Shown piece by piece: positions 11,769-22,033 of a DNA stretch of 64,000 bases. The notes below the pieces were generated by a model. It had not been told where the DNA came from. It was given only the letters and a program-made list of their open reading frames with translations, and made no database searches. Numbering within the stretch: position 1 is the first letter of the stretch; each line of letters opens with the position of its first letter. The DNA lies in contig JAUPFP010000022.1 in the NCBI GenBank assembly GCA_036925085.1, forward strand, positions 1,813,501-1,877,500, read 5' to 3'. This DNA comes from Brachycybe producta (lineage: Eukaryota > Arthropoda > Diplopoda > Playtdesmida > Andrognathidae). Both the position numbers and the translations under genes were made by a program.

Positions 11769-14700
11769 TTATTTATTGCTTCGTTCAATTGACCGCCTAT
11801 TACAAGTGTTATAAATCATTTGTTTGCTGTTGACCACAACTGACCACTACTACTGCTACTGAGTTTATTTTTATGATGAAAAACAAGCCCAAATGTCCAC
11901 ATCACTGAAATATGATATTTACCTTTACTTATTTACACTACTCCGTGTATTCTAGACGGGTTCAAGAACTTACAAAAGTAGAAATTGCATTCGTTTTCAG
12001 AATGGAAGGAGGTTAAAGGTCATCATCAATATACCTTTGGGGCGACTGAATAAGCGCCAAATTGAACAAACGCCAAACTGAATAAGCGCCAAATGGAACA
12101 AACGCCAAACTGGATAACCGCCAAATTTTTGGCTTTTATTCAGTTTGGCGTTTCTTCCATTTGGCGCTTATTCAGTTTGGCGTTTGTTCCATTTGGCGTT
12201 TGTTCCATTTGGCGCTTATTCAGTTTGGCGTTTGTTCCAATTGGCGCTTATTCAGTTTGGCTTTAGTTCAGATTGGCGTTTGTTCAATTTGGCGCTTATT
12301 CAATTTGGCGTTAGTTCAGATTGGCGTTTGTTCAATTTGGCGCTTGATCAGCGCCACCATACCTTTTTTGTCTTTCTTTCTAAATGTTAACTTTATTTTC
12401 CTGCTCTGATGTTAGCAGTGATTGCCTCACAGCAAGGGATCAACCTGAACATAATCATTTATTTTCGTTTCTAGTTTCTAACCAATTTATCTAAGTACTA
12501 ATTAAGTAATTGACTTAACTGGTTAGAGGCTAGAACTCTAGTTAATAACTTATAGTAACCAGATATCTAGCCTCTAACCATCCTTCTTTTTTATTAGAAA
12601 AAAACATAATTGCAGTTGCTCTAAAGATGATGATATCACCAATCCTAGTAATTACCATCATTAGAACAATTGCAATTATGCTTTTTTCTAATCAAAAAGA
12701 AGGCTGGTTAGAGGCTAAAATGTCTCGTGTTTTTTATTTTTTTAAAAAAAATATATAATTGTTGGTTGAACTCTAAACGGGGGATTTGTTATAATGTTTT
12801 TTTTAAATCAAAAACACTGGATAGAGGCTAGAATTCTAGTTGACAACTGACAGTAACGAGACATTTTAGCCTCTAACCAGCCTTTTTGATTAGAAAAAAG
12901 CATAATTGAAGTTGCTCTATAAGGATAATTATATCACCAATCCTAGAACAACTGCAATTATGCTTTTTTTTCTAATCAAAAAGGCTGGTTAGAGGCTAAA
13001 ATGTCTCGCTACTATCAGTTGTCAACTAGAATTCTAGCCTCTAAGCAGTGTTTTTATTTAAAAAAAAACAAAAAAACATAATTGTTGGTTGATCTCTCTA
13101 AACGGGGGATTGTTACTTTTATAAATTGGGCACTTGGGCCACACAGATTGAGAAACATATGCTTTTAATATTTGCATAAAAATCCGAACCCCAATAATGA
13201 CCATTATTATCTAACTGTAACTGTTATATTCTAATGAGAAAGGAAAGAGACTTCTCAAGGAGAAGGGGGGCGTTTAACCGTTTAAAGGACGCTTAAGATG
13301 TAGGCGTTATAGCCTCCTTCTTCATCCACCCAAATCCCCCAATATTTATCTGTCACATTCGGTCACACATGTAATATTTGGGGACGGAGAAGGGGGGGAA
13401 GGGGGGAGGCCTTGTGTATATTTTCACACAAGTGACAGTTTTTAGTACAAGTGTTATCTTGTGAGAACAGACAACAAGCCAAACAACAAACCACAAAAAA
13501 AATGTGCAACCTGTCAAAAGCTAGTTGTGTAATTAACACACAAAACATACGATAAAAAGCGAAGAGAGGGGGGGTGGGTTAGAGGGTATATGAGGTGAAG
13601 ATATGCAAGTGAATCCAATCAATTATCGAGAAATCGAAATCCATACAAAAATAACCAAACTTCCTGTTAGTTACTTTTTTTTTAAATAACATCCAATAAA
13701 AATGCAAAGAAAAAGAAAAACTTGTTCTAAGAAAAAAGCTATTCTAGTTTTTTTCAACTTCTTCTTCTTCTTCTAATTATACAGGGTGTGTATGTAAGCC
13801 ATACATGTGTCACTGTGTCTTTCAGTTTGTTTCAGTTTTTTCTTCAAAACTAGAAGATGAAAAAAGGATTAAACTTTAAAGAAAAAACTTGTGAAAATGT
13901 TTCCTTTAGAAACTAGAAGGGCTTTACAATTACTGAAAGGATTAAACTTTAAAGAAAAAAACTTGTGAAAGTGTTTCTTTTAGAAACTAGAAGGGCTTTA
14001 CAATTACTCACTCAATGGAGTTTAACTATAAGTTAGAAATTCGCCATTTTGAAATAGTTTTTAAAAATAGAAAAACACCAATTTTTTGTCATTCTATCAC
14101 TCAATCAGCATATATTTAAAGAGCACATTGCACTTTGAACCATCAAAATTGGACAACTTTAAATAGGAAAAACAAACATATTGCCTGGCGACTGTGTGTA
14201 TTTTAAAAATTAACATTTTTTCTTTAACATTAGGTCTATGGGCTTAATAGAAAAACGATGCTAGCGCTCTTTGCGGATATTTTTCTAAGTAATAATTTCC
14301 GATGTAGCCTCTTAAGTACAAAGGAACACAGAAAGTTTATTTCTAATTATTATTTTCTGGTTGTTTTTCAGCGTGTGTGATTCTGCCCTTGATCTATATT
14401 AATGTTTCAAAATGGCTGACTTACGGAGGCTAAAAAATAAATTATTGAAAAAAACCATGTGATTTAAATATTGCCTATTTTTAATATATTCTTTTTTCTG
14501 TTTGTGTTATTTTTATGTTGTTGTGTGTTAATAATTGTCGAAATTGGAATTGTATGGAACCATTTTCTCTGTCAGAAATTTCCGGTTTTCTCTCTCTCTC
14601 TCTCTCTCTCTCTTTCCATATTTGACATTTTCATTGTTCGTTTTCATATAATATTCAATTGCAATTCGTTTAATATTCATAATGCAAATAAACTTCACTC

Positions 14701-17700
14701 TCTTTTTCTATTTTTCTTTCTCTTTCTCTCTCTCTCTCTTTATCTATCTACATCTATCTTTCTCTCTCTATATATATTTTTCTTTTTCTTTCTCTCTATT
14801 TTTTTCTCTATCTATCTAAAGTATCTATCTTTCTCTTTTTTCTTTCTTTCTCTCTCTCTCTTTCTATTTTTCTTTCTCTCTTTCCCTTTCTATCTCTCAC
14901 TCTTTTTCTCTCTTTCTTTCTCTCTCTCTCTCCCACAAACACTCTCTCTCTCTCCCACAAACTCACTCTTTCTCTCTCTCTGTCTCTCTCCAAATGTAAA
15001 TTTCATCTTAAAAAATGAGACATTTTTTTTCGTTCTAGTTTACTTTCTAGTCTGAATGTCCACTTGTGTCCACTATTTTTATTGTTTTTTTTTCGTGTGT
15101 CCGATATATTATTATGTTTCAATTATTCATTTGAATCATTAAACGAAAACAAAACAAAAAAAGGAGGAGGAGGAGGAGGAGGATCAATGACCGACACTCT
15201 AAATATCAACATATAAAACAAAAGAAAATTATCCAGAGAGAGAGAGAGAGAGAAAAAAAATAGACAAATTGTGCTGGTGTTGTGTTTATAGTCGGGGTAT
15301 GTGTATTTCTCTGTCAGAAAATACCCCCCCCCCACCCCCCTCAACCTCAAACAAACAGATCCCGTGCGGATGTCATTCGGAATTTCAGAAGAGCCAACAG
15401 TAAGAAGAAATTGAAAGTATCTTAGAAACTAGAAGACTTCAGAGACAACTCTCATGTTGATATTTTTAAAAAAAAATTAACTTTTTCATTCAAATCAAAG
15501 AAAATTTTAAAAAAAATCTTAAAATCAAACATAGAAAACATATATTGACAGAGCTTTAGAAACTAGAAGAGTAAATGAACCACTACAAAATTGGGTTGAA
15601 GTGATTATTTTGAATTTCTTGTAAAAAAAAAAAGTTCTTTTTTCAAGATTTTGATTAATTGTTTTAAATAAGATATTTAGTTTTGAAAAAGGGGTTTATA
15701 AACTAGAAGGGCAGCTAACTCATTTAATAGTATTTTCATGTTGATATCTTTCAAAATAAACCGAGTAGATTCGGTTCGGTTCTACCCTGTGCCACCTCTT
15801 AACTAATGTGCTGCACAAATCTGCTAATGCATATTGGGAACCGGTTCTGAAAAGTTCGTCAATCTTGACGAACCGGTTCAAATATATTAGCAGATCTGCG
15901 CAGCACATTAAACTAATGTGCTGCGCAAATCTGCTAATGCATATTGGGAACCGGTTCTGAAAAGTTCGTCAATCTTGACGAACCGGTTCAAATATATTAG
16001 CAGATCTGCGCAGCACATTAAACTAATGTGCTGCGCAAATCTGCTAATGCATATTGGGAACCGGTTCTGAAAAGTTCGTCAATCTTGACGAACCGGTTCA
16101 AATATATTAGCAGATTTGCGCAGCACATTAGTTTCATATTGGGAACCGGTTCTGATAAGTTCGTCCATCTTGACGAACCGGTTCGTCAAGATCGACGAAC
16201 TGATCAGAACCGATTTTTCCACAAAAAAAAATCGCGAACCGATTAAACCGGTTCTGATTAAACGAGTAGAAACGGTTCGGGTTCTACCTGTTGCGACCTC
16301 TAAATTTCGACCAATACAAAACACATAAAGAGAAAGAGAATGAAAATGAAAAAAGATCTCATAAATTTCTATGATATAAATTACTAAGTAGACATTAACC
16401 ACTTAGCAGCAGCAACCGAGCCACACCTTTTGGCCGTCGTTGTTGTTTTTCTTTCAGTATATTAAATCATGTAGGTAATCATCACATTTGTTTAATCAGT
16501 TTGTGACTTGAGTGATGGAGAGAGATCATCACATTATTAAACAAAAATGTGATGATTAAAACCTAAAACGATTAACGAAATGAGTGGGCGGCCCGCAAAA
16601 AGATATAATAATAATTACATCACAATTACTGTAATGACAACTTCACACATCCTATCTCCCTCCTCCATGCATCCATACAAATACATCCGGTTGTCCACTT
16701 ACTTCCGGTCTCATCTGTCCACTTTTGTTTCCGGTTCCACATTCCGGAGAAACAACATTATGCACTTCACATTTTATATTAACTGTCATTCAGAAATGTC
16801 ATAACTTCATTATTTATGGAGGGAATTCCTAAAATGCTAGCAACAACATAATGAAATACAGGCAGTTAGAAATAGGAGAGAACTTCAATTGGCTCCACGC
16901 CCTTGTAATGACGACCGGCAACTTCTAATTGGTTTGTTGCGTGGTTCGACGTTGAAAAGGGCGGAGCATGTGACGTCGAACCACACAACAAACCAATTAG
17001 AAGTTGCCGTTCGCCATAAAAAGGGCGGAGCCAACTTCTGTTCATCCCGTTTTCTAATTGCCTGTTAATGAAATAGCCTAAAATATGCACGGTTCTTCTA
17101 GGTTTAGGAAAGTTTTCTACAAAGTTTCTTATAATTTTCCTGTAAATTTTTGCTGTTTCAAGCAAATTTTATTAAACTTTTTGCAGATTAAAACTATTAT
17201 ATAGTCTATTATCCCCGTTTATGTTTCTGTGTTTCTTCCCTTTTGTCTATGAGTAACGCTGTACAAACAAGGACAAAAACCTTGAAGCACGTCGGAATTT
17301 ATATAAATTTAAATGAATAAATGAACCGCTTTTTTTTTTCTCAAGGTCAACTATATGTTGCACCCTTCCCATCCAAGAACCCCATGATATTAAATTGGAG
17401 AGGGGGGGGGAAGGTTGGAAAGTGTAGAAGGGGGGAAAGAAACGTGGAGGGTGGAAAAAAGTTGGAGAAGGTGACTAAAATTGAAATGAAAGGAGTAAAA
17501 AAAAAAAAAAAAAACGACGCGCATGCGCACACCAGAGAAAATGAAAAACTCATTTTCTCTTTCAAATATAAAAAGGGGAGGGGATAATAGTAGCAAAATT
17601 AAACTACAGTTTATCACAGGCAATTGGGCCCAGCATTAGAATTTCTTTTGCTCCGCCCTTTTATGAACGTCAGACCAAGTAACAAACCAATTAGGAAATT

Positions 17701-18767
17701 GATGACGTTCATAAAAGGGCGGAGCAAAAGAAATTCTAATGCTGGGCACAATTGCCTGTGAATTTTGCTCCCGTCATTTATGACGGATTACCCCACTAGT
17801 TACTTATAGTTTTCTGCAATTGTTTTACAAATTTCTGCAATTTTCCTTTCAGATTTCTGCAGTTTTAAGCAGATTTCATTAAAAATTTTGCTCATAAAAG
17901 CTATTTCTTACAATTTTTCTTTCACATTTCTGCTGTCATTTATCTGAGCTACTGTATGTCTTGTAGACTTTTAAAGTTTTCTAACTGTCTTGCAGACTCG
18001 AGAACTATTTCTTGTATGTTCTTCAGTTTCGGCATTTTTAGTAGACTTCTAAGTTCTAAGTTTCTGTAAGGTTCTTACGGATATCTGTATTTTTTTTTAC
18101 CACAATTTTCTTCAAGATTTTCTTGTTTTTCTTGCAATTTTCTGCCATTTCTACATTCTTTACTGGAGATTAGCCATGCAATCGAATCCATTTTCATACC
18201 TGATTTTATTTTATTTTTCTGTTTCAGTTGCGTCAGATCTCAGCTCTTTCGAGCCAATCCTCATCAAGAGCTCGTCTGAACGTTCTAATCAACAAAAAGG
18301 AAGTTCACGCCGCCAAAACTCTATTCATAATCATCTTATTCTTCGTACTCTGTTGGATTCCTTTGTATACGATCAATTGCGTCACCGCTTTCTGTCGTCA
18401 CTGTTACGTACCGCAGTGGCTTATGGACACAACAATTATTCTATCTCACGTCAATTCGGCTCTAAATCCATTTCTTTACGCTTACCATTTGAGAGATTTC
18501 AGAGAAGCCTTTAAAAATGTCCTTCAATGTCGAATTAGACAACAACAACCTCAGTTAGGACCCAATTTAACCCATCAAACGACTCCTTCAACACTCAATT
18601 CACACATAACAACGACTAACACAACTAAAAGTATTCGTAACATGAATGAAATTGCTTTAGGGCCTTTAAAAATTAAGGCATTTCATCAAAATCACCTGAA
18701 TTCCAATTACGTTTCGACTGAAACTCAATCAGAATCACTTCAAACGAACACAACAACAGCCATTTAA
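6392..18767 (+). CDS. AdoR: Adenosine receptor-like class A GPCR (3 coding exons)
   Basis: Coding exons are 6392..6785, 10348..10559 and 18228..18767, joined in phase 1 then phase 0 with GT-AG introns, giving 381 residues. The product is a seven-helix plasma-membrane receptor expected to bind adenosine and signal through G proteins. Visible landmarks are N33 (1.50), D61 (2.50), C86 pairing with C162, DRY at 110-112, FxxCWxP with W245 and N252 in helix 6, a C258-x-x-C261 pair in the third outer loop, S275-H276 in helix 7 and NPFLY at 282-286. The segment KKEVHAAKTL before helix 6 is typical of adenosine receptors. The first in-frame ATG (6392) leaves a 15-20 residue N-terminus, as in the family, but its context is weak and an upstream exon is possible. 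The C-terminal tail is short and rich in Asn/Thr/Gln. E169 and H250 of A2A are replaced here, so ligand preference is inference. Confidence 0.9.
6881..7272. mobile_element. Family F palindromic MITE copy 1
   Basis: Ends are TACGGAGCCCTGTAAA and TTTACAGGGCTCC. The arms carry CATGTTAATTATGCC and TATGGTGCGCACAACA in inverse. It lies in GPCR intron 1; copies at 45030 and 46228. Confidence 0.8.
7449..7583. mobile_element. Short MITE with perfect 31 bp inverted repeats
   Basis: Arms begin CGGAACGCGAACGTCTCCCA at 7449 and end with the exact complement at 7583. The 73 bp centre is unusually GC-rich (ACCGGCCGATAATACGGCCC). Confidence 0.85.
7590..8336. other. GPCR intron 1 segment, poly-C run
   Basis: This stretch is less AT-rich than its surroundings and includes a run of about 18 C at 7857-7874. 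No coding match was recognised. Confidence 0.5.
8338..9154. mobile_element. Family H long palindrome (about 815 bp)
   Basis: Two arms of roughly 390 bp mirror each other: TTACATCGCAAAATTACTT on the left, AAGTAATTTTGCGATGTA on the right, with GAGCGCTAGCATCG, ATATTTAAGGTGCAC and CGTAAAAATAATT matching in inverse order. The small centre holds CACGTGCGCCAATGCGTTGG. One arm recurs at 13999-14315. Confidence 0.85.
9444..10228. mobile_element. Family G element copy 2, split by a family A MITE
   Basis: TTTAAAGGTGGCTCAATAGA at the left end and its complement at the right end, with GATGGCGCCACTGCAG arms and a family R-like core. Family A copy 4 is inserted 18 bp before the right end. Confidence 0.8.
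10018..10210. mobile_element. Family A MITE (copy 4), nested in family G
   Basis: A 9-10 bp target duplication CTATTGAGC(C) of family G sequence flanks it. It lacks the left GGCTCCGCCC block, a small internal deletion. Confidence 0.92.
10348..10559 (+). CDS. AdoR: Adenosine receptor-like exon 2 (TM4 to TM5)
   Basis: Residues 132-202. It starts after TTTTAAG with GGATCATC and ends CAG|GTAAGA. It encodes TM4 (CWILGAIVGLLPLMGW), a short second outer loop with a single Cys (C162) and the aromatic F164 that matches F168 of A2A, then TM5 with P184 and Y192. Confidence 0.92.
10647..10950. mobile_element. Family E repeat copy 2
   Basis: Starts ACACATGAGTTAAATG 88 bp after exon 2 of the receptor and ends TCAGGTGTGTCTACTAGGTA. 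Very close to the copy at 1664. Confidence 0.75.
10990..11248. mobile_element. Family R palindromic MITE copy 1
   Basis: Arms AAAACTAGAAGAGTAACTCA and TTACCCTTCTAGTTTCTAAA, with inner ATCTTTTAAAATAAGC and GTTTATTTTGAAAGATAT. The same words recur across the window. Confidence 0.65.
11296..11555. mobile_element. Family R palindromic MITE copy 2
   Basis: A cleaner copy: TTTTAGAAACTAGAAGGGTA on the left, TACCCTTCTAGTTTCTAAAA on the right, inner arms ATATCTTTCAAAATAAAC and complement. Diverged relatives lie near 15420-15740, 19400-19690, 26555-26770, 47100-47240, 55500-55720 and 57590-57905. Confidence 0.7.
11738..11764. repeat. (GA)n microsatellite
   Basis: About 14 GA units in GPCR intron 2. 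Confidence 0.9.
12040..12352. repeat. GGCGTTTGTTC/GGCGCTTATTCAG minisatellite
   Basis: Tandem alternation of two half-units, CAGTTTGGCGTTTGTTCCAT and TTTGGCGCTTATTCAG. The first 90 bp are in the opposite orientation, so the array is itself an inverted repeat. The open frames through it are repeat artefacts. Confidence 0.85.
12480..13197. mobile_element. Family D composite
   Basis: Multiple inverted and repeated family D inner arms (GGTTAGAGGCTAGAA, TCTAGCCTCTAACCA) with one recognisable terminus at the right (GCATAAAAATCCGAACCCC). Looks like two or three nested or rearranged copies. Confidence 0.65.
13198..13865. other. GPCR intron 2 segment, no gene seen
   Basis: Contains G-rich runs at about 13385-13410 and 13567-13575 and an ACAGGGTGTGTATG word at 13783. 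No coding or RNA signal recognised. Confidence 0.5.
13866..14008. repeat. Tandem duplication of about 71 bp
   Basis: Two direct copies of a unit starting GATTAAACTTTAAAGAAAAA and ending GGGCTTTACAATTACT, nearly identical. Confidence 0.85.
13999..14315. mobile_element. Family H single arm
   Basis: Matches the right arm of the 8338 palindrome (CACTCAATGGAGTTTAACTA to TTTCCGATGTAGCCTCTTA) with no partner arm nearby. Confidence 0.75.
14589..14990. repeat. CT/TTTC-rich simple repeat tract
   Basis: About 400 bp of (CT)n and TTTCTCTCTC runs with CTCCCACAAACTC interruptions. The long open frame here is low-complexity only. Confidence 0.9.
15000..15755. other. GPCR intron 2 segment with family R remnants
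   Basis: Holds (GGA)n at 15163-15183, a (GA)n run near 15236, a C-rich run near 15325 and diverged family R arms (TTAGAAACTAGAAG at 15423 and 15549). Confidence 0.55.
15756..16305. mobile_element. Family N element with three 110 bp tandem palindromes
   Basis: Bounded by direct-like ends GAGTAGATTCGGTTCGGTTC and GAGTAGAAACGGTTCGGGTT. Inside are three direct copies of a 110 bp unit, each one a palindrome centred on GTTCGTCAATCTTGACGAAC. Related sequence lies at 41730-42095 and 42880-43500. Confidence 0.8.
15801..16130. repeat. 110 bp palindromic unit, three tandem copies
   Basis: Units begin AACTAATGTGCTGC at 15801, 15911 and 16021, exactly 110 bp apart. They differ by only a few bases. Each unit ends GCAGCACATTA, the complement of its start. 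Confidence 0.95.
16306..16857. other. GPCR intron 2 segment, no gene seen
   Basis: Includes a small hairpin ATCATCACATT/AATGTGATGAT at 16526-16556 and CCGGT-rich words near 16685-16745. Nothing coding recognised. Confidence 0.5.
16858..17065. mobile_element. Family A MITE (copy 5)
   Basis: Perfect 9 bp target duplication TAATGAAAT. Left arm is of the CTTCAATTGGCTCC type and right arm of the CAACTTCTGTTC type. The centre has GACGTCGAACCACACAAC on one side and its inverse on the other. Confidence 0.93.
17250..17803. mobile_element. Family J element copy 1, interrupted by a family B MITE
   Basis: Runs from AGTAACGCTGTACAA through AAGGTCAACTATATGTTGCA to CGTCATTTATGACGGATTAC. The uninterrupted inverse copy at 26818 shows the pre-insertion sequence. 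Confidence 0.75.
17616..17759. mobile_element. Family B MITE (copy 1), nested in family J
   Basis: Palindrome of 144 bp: ACAGGCAATTGGGCCCAGCA to TGCTGGGCACAATTGCCTGT with GCTCCGCCC arms. It shares the outer ten bases and GC boxes with family A but has different inner arms. Confidence 0.88.
17804..18227. other. GPCR intron 2, 3' end
   Basis: Diverged TTTCTGCAATTTTC-like words repeat several times, then a pyrimidine tract leads to the exon 3 acceptor at 18227. Confidence 0.5.
18228..18767 (+). CDS. AdoR: Adenosine receptor-like exon 3 (third inner loop to C-terminus)
   Basis: Residues 203-381 and the TAA stop at 18765. The acceptor is TTTCAG. It encodes the third inner loop, TM6 (FFVLCWIPLYTINC), the Cys pair loop, TM7 (ILSHVNSALNPFLYAY), helix 8 (HLRDFREAF) with C303 as a possible palmitoylation site, and a polar tail without recognised domains. 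Confidence 0.93.
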   Translation: MRQISALSSQSSSRARLNVLINKKEVHAAKTLFIIILFFVLCWIPLYTINCVTAFCRHCYVPQWLMDTTIILSHVNSALNPFLYAYHLRDFREAFKNVLQCRIRQQQPQLGPNLTHQTTPSTLNSHITTTNTTKSIRNMNEIALGPLKIKAFHQNHLNSNYVSTETQSESLQTNTTTAI

Positions 18768-18992
18768 AAACGTAACTACTCTCTTCTACGTTCTCTTTAG
18801 TTCATTTTAAGATATTTTAAATCGAAATTCGTGTAAAAATCTACTTACAAATGAGAAAAAAAAACGTTGAAATTACCTCTTTCCAGGTTGCCGCCATTTT
18901 TTTTCCGTCGGTTTAGAGAATTATACCCAGAATTCTATTCGCGCTCATGACGTAACGTGACGTCACAGAAGAAAATGTAGCGATGTCACGTA
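18768..18992 (+). other. 3' flank or untranslated region of the receptor
   Basis: No AATAAA lies close to the stop; the nearest clear one I see is at about 19839. CRE-like CGTGACGTCACAG stands at 18957-18967. Confidence 0.4.
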
Positions 18993-19195
18993 ACAGGCAT
19001 TTAGAAATCGGGAAGAACTTCAGTTGGCTCCGCCCTTGTTATGACGACCAGCAACTTCTAATTGGTTGGTTATGTAGTCTGACATCACATACTCCGCCCT
19101 TTTCAACGTGGAACCACACAACAAAACAATTAGAAGTTGCCGTTCGTCATAAAAAAGGGCGGAGCCAACTTCTGTTTGTCCCGATTTCTAATTGT
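18993..19195. mobile_element. Family A MITE (copy 6)
   Basis: Left arm GGAAGAACTTCAGTTGGCTC and right arm of the CAACTTCTGTTTGTCCC type, so the two arms belong to different subtypes. Right end degraded (AATTGTCGCGT). Confidence 0.88.
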
Positions 19196-20119
19196 CGCGT
19201 ATGACGTCATGATTCATCTATACATGTCGTAAAAAACAATGCAAATATTAAGTTATTTCTGTTAATATTGCAATTTTAACTGGTATTAAATGATTGTATT
19301 AACTGTTACGTGTTAATGTTACGTAAAAATAATTTAAAGTTAATAACATTATGAAGTGGACATATTTTTAGAGGCAACTTTTTTTATTATGCATTTCAGA
19401 AGAGACATTAAAGATATTAATATTGTTTTAGAAACTAGAAGAGTAAACGTATCATCACTTAAGTTGATTTTGACGTTGATATATTTTAAAATACACCTTT
19501 TGTAAATTTAAGTTACAAAAAGAACAAATTTTAACTTTTTCAACAAGATATCAGAAGTCTTTTTTTTTTGCAATGAAATATGAAAATTAATTTGAAATCA
19601 TCATAATTTATTTTTATATATATGCTTGCTTATATTATAAATGAAAATCTCCTAAAGTGATTCAATTGCTTTTCTAGTTTTTAAAAAAGAGACTTTAAAT
19701 TTCTTTTTAATGACCAAGAATAACATTCAATTGTTCTCTTTGTCATTTGCATATTTTATTGTCATAAAAGTTGCATCTTTAAAAAAAGTTCACATCCACT
19801 TTATACACTTTCGGTTATGACCTTAAAATGTTACTTAAAATAAAGCTCAGCTTAAAACATGACGCAAGACAAAATTCTCTATAGTCTATAAAAAGGTTAA
19901 ACTTTATTTAAGCTTAGCTTTTTGCCTAAGTTGATTTTAATGTTGCTATCTTTTAAAATGACATTTTTATGACAATTTAAATTATTCAATTTTCGTTCTT
20001 TTCGAAAAAAATCGTCCGAATAATTACAGTATTTTCAAAGATATCATCATAAAAATTACTCTTATTTTCATTTTTTTTCTGTTGTGAGTAATTAAGATTT
20101 TAATATCGTCAATTTGTTA
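19196..20119. other. Intergenic AT-rich stretch with family R remnants
   Basis: Fragments with GTTTTAGAAACTAGAAGAGT (19426) and TTTTCTAGTTTTT (19670). No gene recognised. Confidence 0.5.
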
Positions 20120-20410
20120 TAAATAGCGATCGGATTTTAATGCAATGATGTCAAAGCAAACGTTCTTCAATCTGTGGCCAAAGGGCCAATTGTTAAGTTA
20201 ACAATCTCGGTTAGATCAACAATTGATTTCTTTTTTTTTTTCAATCAAAAACACTGGTTAAATGCTTGATGACATCTGATACTAAACAGGTATCTAGCCT
20301 CTAACCAGTCTTTTTGATTAGAAAAAAGAAAAATCACAATTGGCACTTGAGCCACAAATTAAAAAAAAAAATCATTTTGCTTAAAAAATTGCATAAAAAT
20401 TCAAGCCATA
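20120..20410. mobile_element. Family D copy, diverged
   Basis: Ends AGCGATCGGATTTTAATGCA and TTGCATAAAAATTCAAGCC, inner CAATCTGTGGCC and TCTAGCCTCTAACCAG. Confidence 0.7.
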
Positions 20411-20411
20411 T

Positions 20412-21684
20412 TTATAAAAAGTTATTGTGAATAAATGTAATGTAATTATAACAAAAGTTACCCACAAGTTATTTATAATTGTTTTTATAATAAATATAAC
20501 TACAGTGTTATGTACAATTTTATCTTATTTGATATACAGTGTGTCTCAAAAAAAAAAAGTACAGGTCTCGTTTTTTTTGAACAAAAAAAACTTTCCGAGA
20601 TATTTTTGTTGTTGTTGTTGTTTTTGAATGAAAATATTACAAAAGTAAAAGCATAAAACACAAAAAACCACGAAAAAAAGCTCCAAAATAAAACAGAACT
20701 TGATACTCACTTATAATTAATTGAAATTGTACAATAATTAAAAACTTTGAAAAAAAAAATCGGCCTTCTGAGTCAATATTTCTTTTTCTATATTATATAA
20801 AAACACATTTTTTTTTAAATAAAATATAATACAACCAAATAATTTGATTCACACATAAAAAGAATAAGTAAAAAAAAAATTTCTACGAGAAACATAAATC
20901 GACAAATATTTTTTTCCGAACCACAAAACAACGAAAATCACTCAGATTAAATACACACACATAATAAAAACAAATTCACTCAGAAATTAAAAAATAATCT
21001 AAACTTTCATACTTTTAAGAGGACAAAACAAATTTCTAACTAAAAACAAAAACAAAGAAAAATGTGAAAATTTGACAAAAACAACAAAGAAAATGTGAAA
21101 ATTTGACAAAAAAACTTCACAAAAACTTTAAAATAATAATTAACAAACACAACAAAAAAAAAATTGCGAAATATATTTACAAAAAAATTCTCTCTCATTT
21201 TTCTCTCTTTCTTTGAATCTTAAAATGTTGTACATTTTATATAAAGTTTTGTATATATATTTTTTCTCTCTCTCTCTCTCTCATTCTCTCCAAATATATT
21301 CTTCAAAACCTGAGATGAATATATAATTATATAAATTAATTATTCTAAATCAATTACACAAATAAAAACAACAAACACACAAGACATACAAACAATATGA
21401 CAGATTTCATCAATCTCTATGATACAAGAATTTCTACTTTTTTTTTAAAAAAAATTTTAATAATATATATTTTTTGATATTAATATTATTATTACTGAAA
21501 GGGTTTCGTAATGTACAGTTACACAGTATAGATACACTTTTTTTTAACAGGAAAAAGGACCCATATTTCTTTTGTTACTTATATACGGTCATATCAAGAA
21601 AACAAACAAAAAAAAAAGTCCACTGAATTGTCAATTTTAAACAATCAAATTACAGAAAATTTCCAAGTTACGCTCTCGTTACGA
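20412..21684. other. Long A-rich, T-rich intergenic stretch
   Basis: About 1.3 kb of A- and T-homopolymer-rich sequence with a short (CT)n near 21267-21282. No coding or RNA pattern recognised. Confidence 0.6.
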
Positions 21685-21689
21685 TCATA

Positions 21690-21820
21690 CAGCTAATGCA
21701 ACACATACAACATTACAGAAAAAATGACGTCACAGCTGACCCCTTGTACCACAATGCAATATGGTACGGTCATGGTGGTGACGTCATTTTTCTGTAATGC
21801 TGTATGCGGTGCATTAGCTG
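21690..21820. mobile_element. Family K palindromic MITE
   Basis: Arms CAGCTAATGCAACACATACA and TGTATGCGGTGCATTAGCTG; both arms end inward with AAAATGACGTCAC. Central spacer about 40 bp. Confidence 0.85.
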
Positions 21821-21859
21821 CGTGCTTTGTTAAAGCTTGGGGTTTTTTAATGTAGTGGA

Positions 21860-22033
21860 GTACCGTAATATGACGATAAATAACGTCACAAAAAAACCGT
21901 TTCCATAGATGTAAATCGATGTGGTTTTCTCGAGAGCTGTGTGTTGCTTATCGTTGTTCTCGAGAAAACCACATCCATTTACATCTATGAAAACGGTTTC
22001 TTGTGACGTCACATTTACCGTCCTATTACGGCA
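21860..22033. mobile_element. Family L palindromic MITE
   Basis: Arms TACCGTAATATGACG and CGTCCTATTACGGCA, then AACCGTTTCCATAGATGTAA and complement, ending inward with GTGGTTTTCTCGAG. The right arm carries GTGACGTCAC and the left arm a diverged version. Confidence 0.88.

Noticed and set aside
14471..15055. 194 residue open frame rich in Leu/Phe/Ser
   Set aside because: Product of the CT-rich simple repeat in GPCR intron 2.
19839..19844. AATAAA as poly-A signal for the receptor gene
   Set aside because: It is 1.07 kb past the stop with a MITE between and several other AT-rich matches are equally possible, so it is not listed as a feature.
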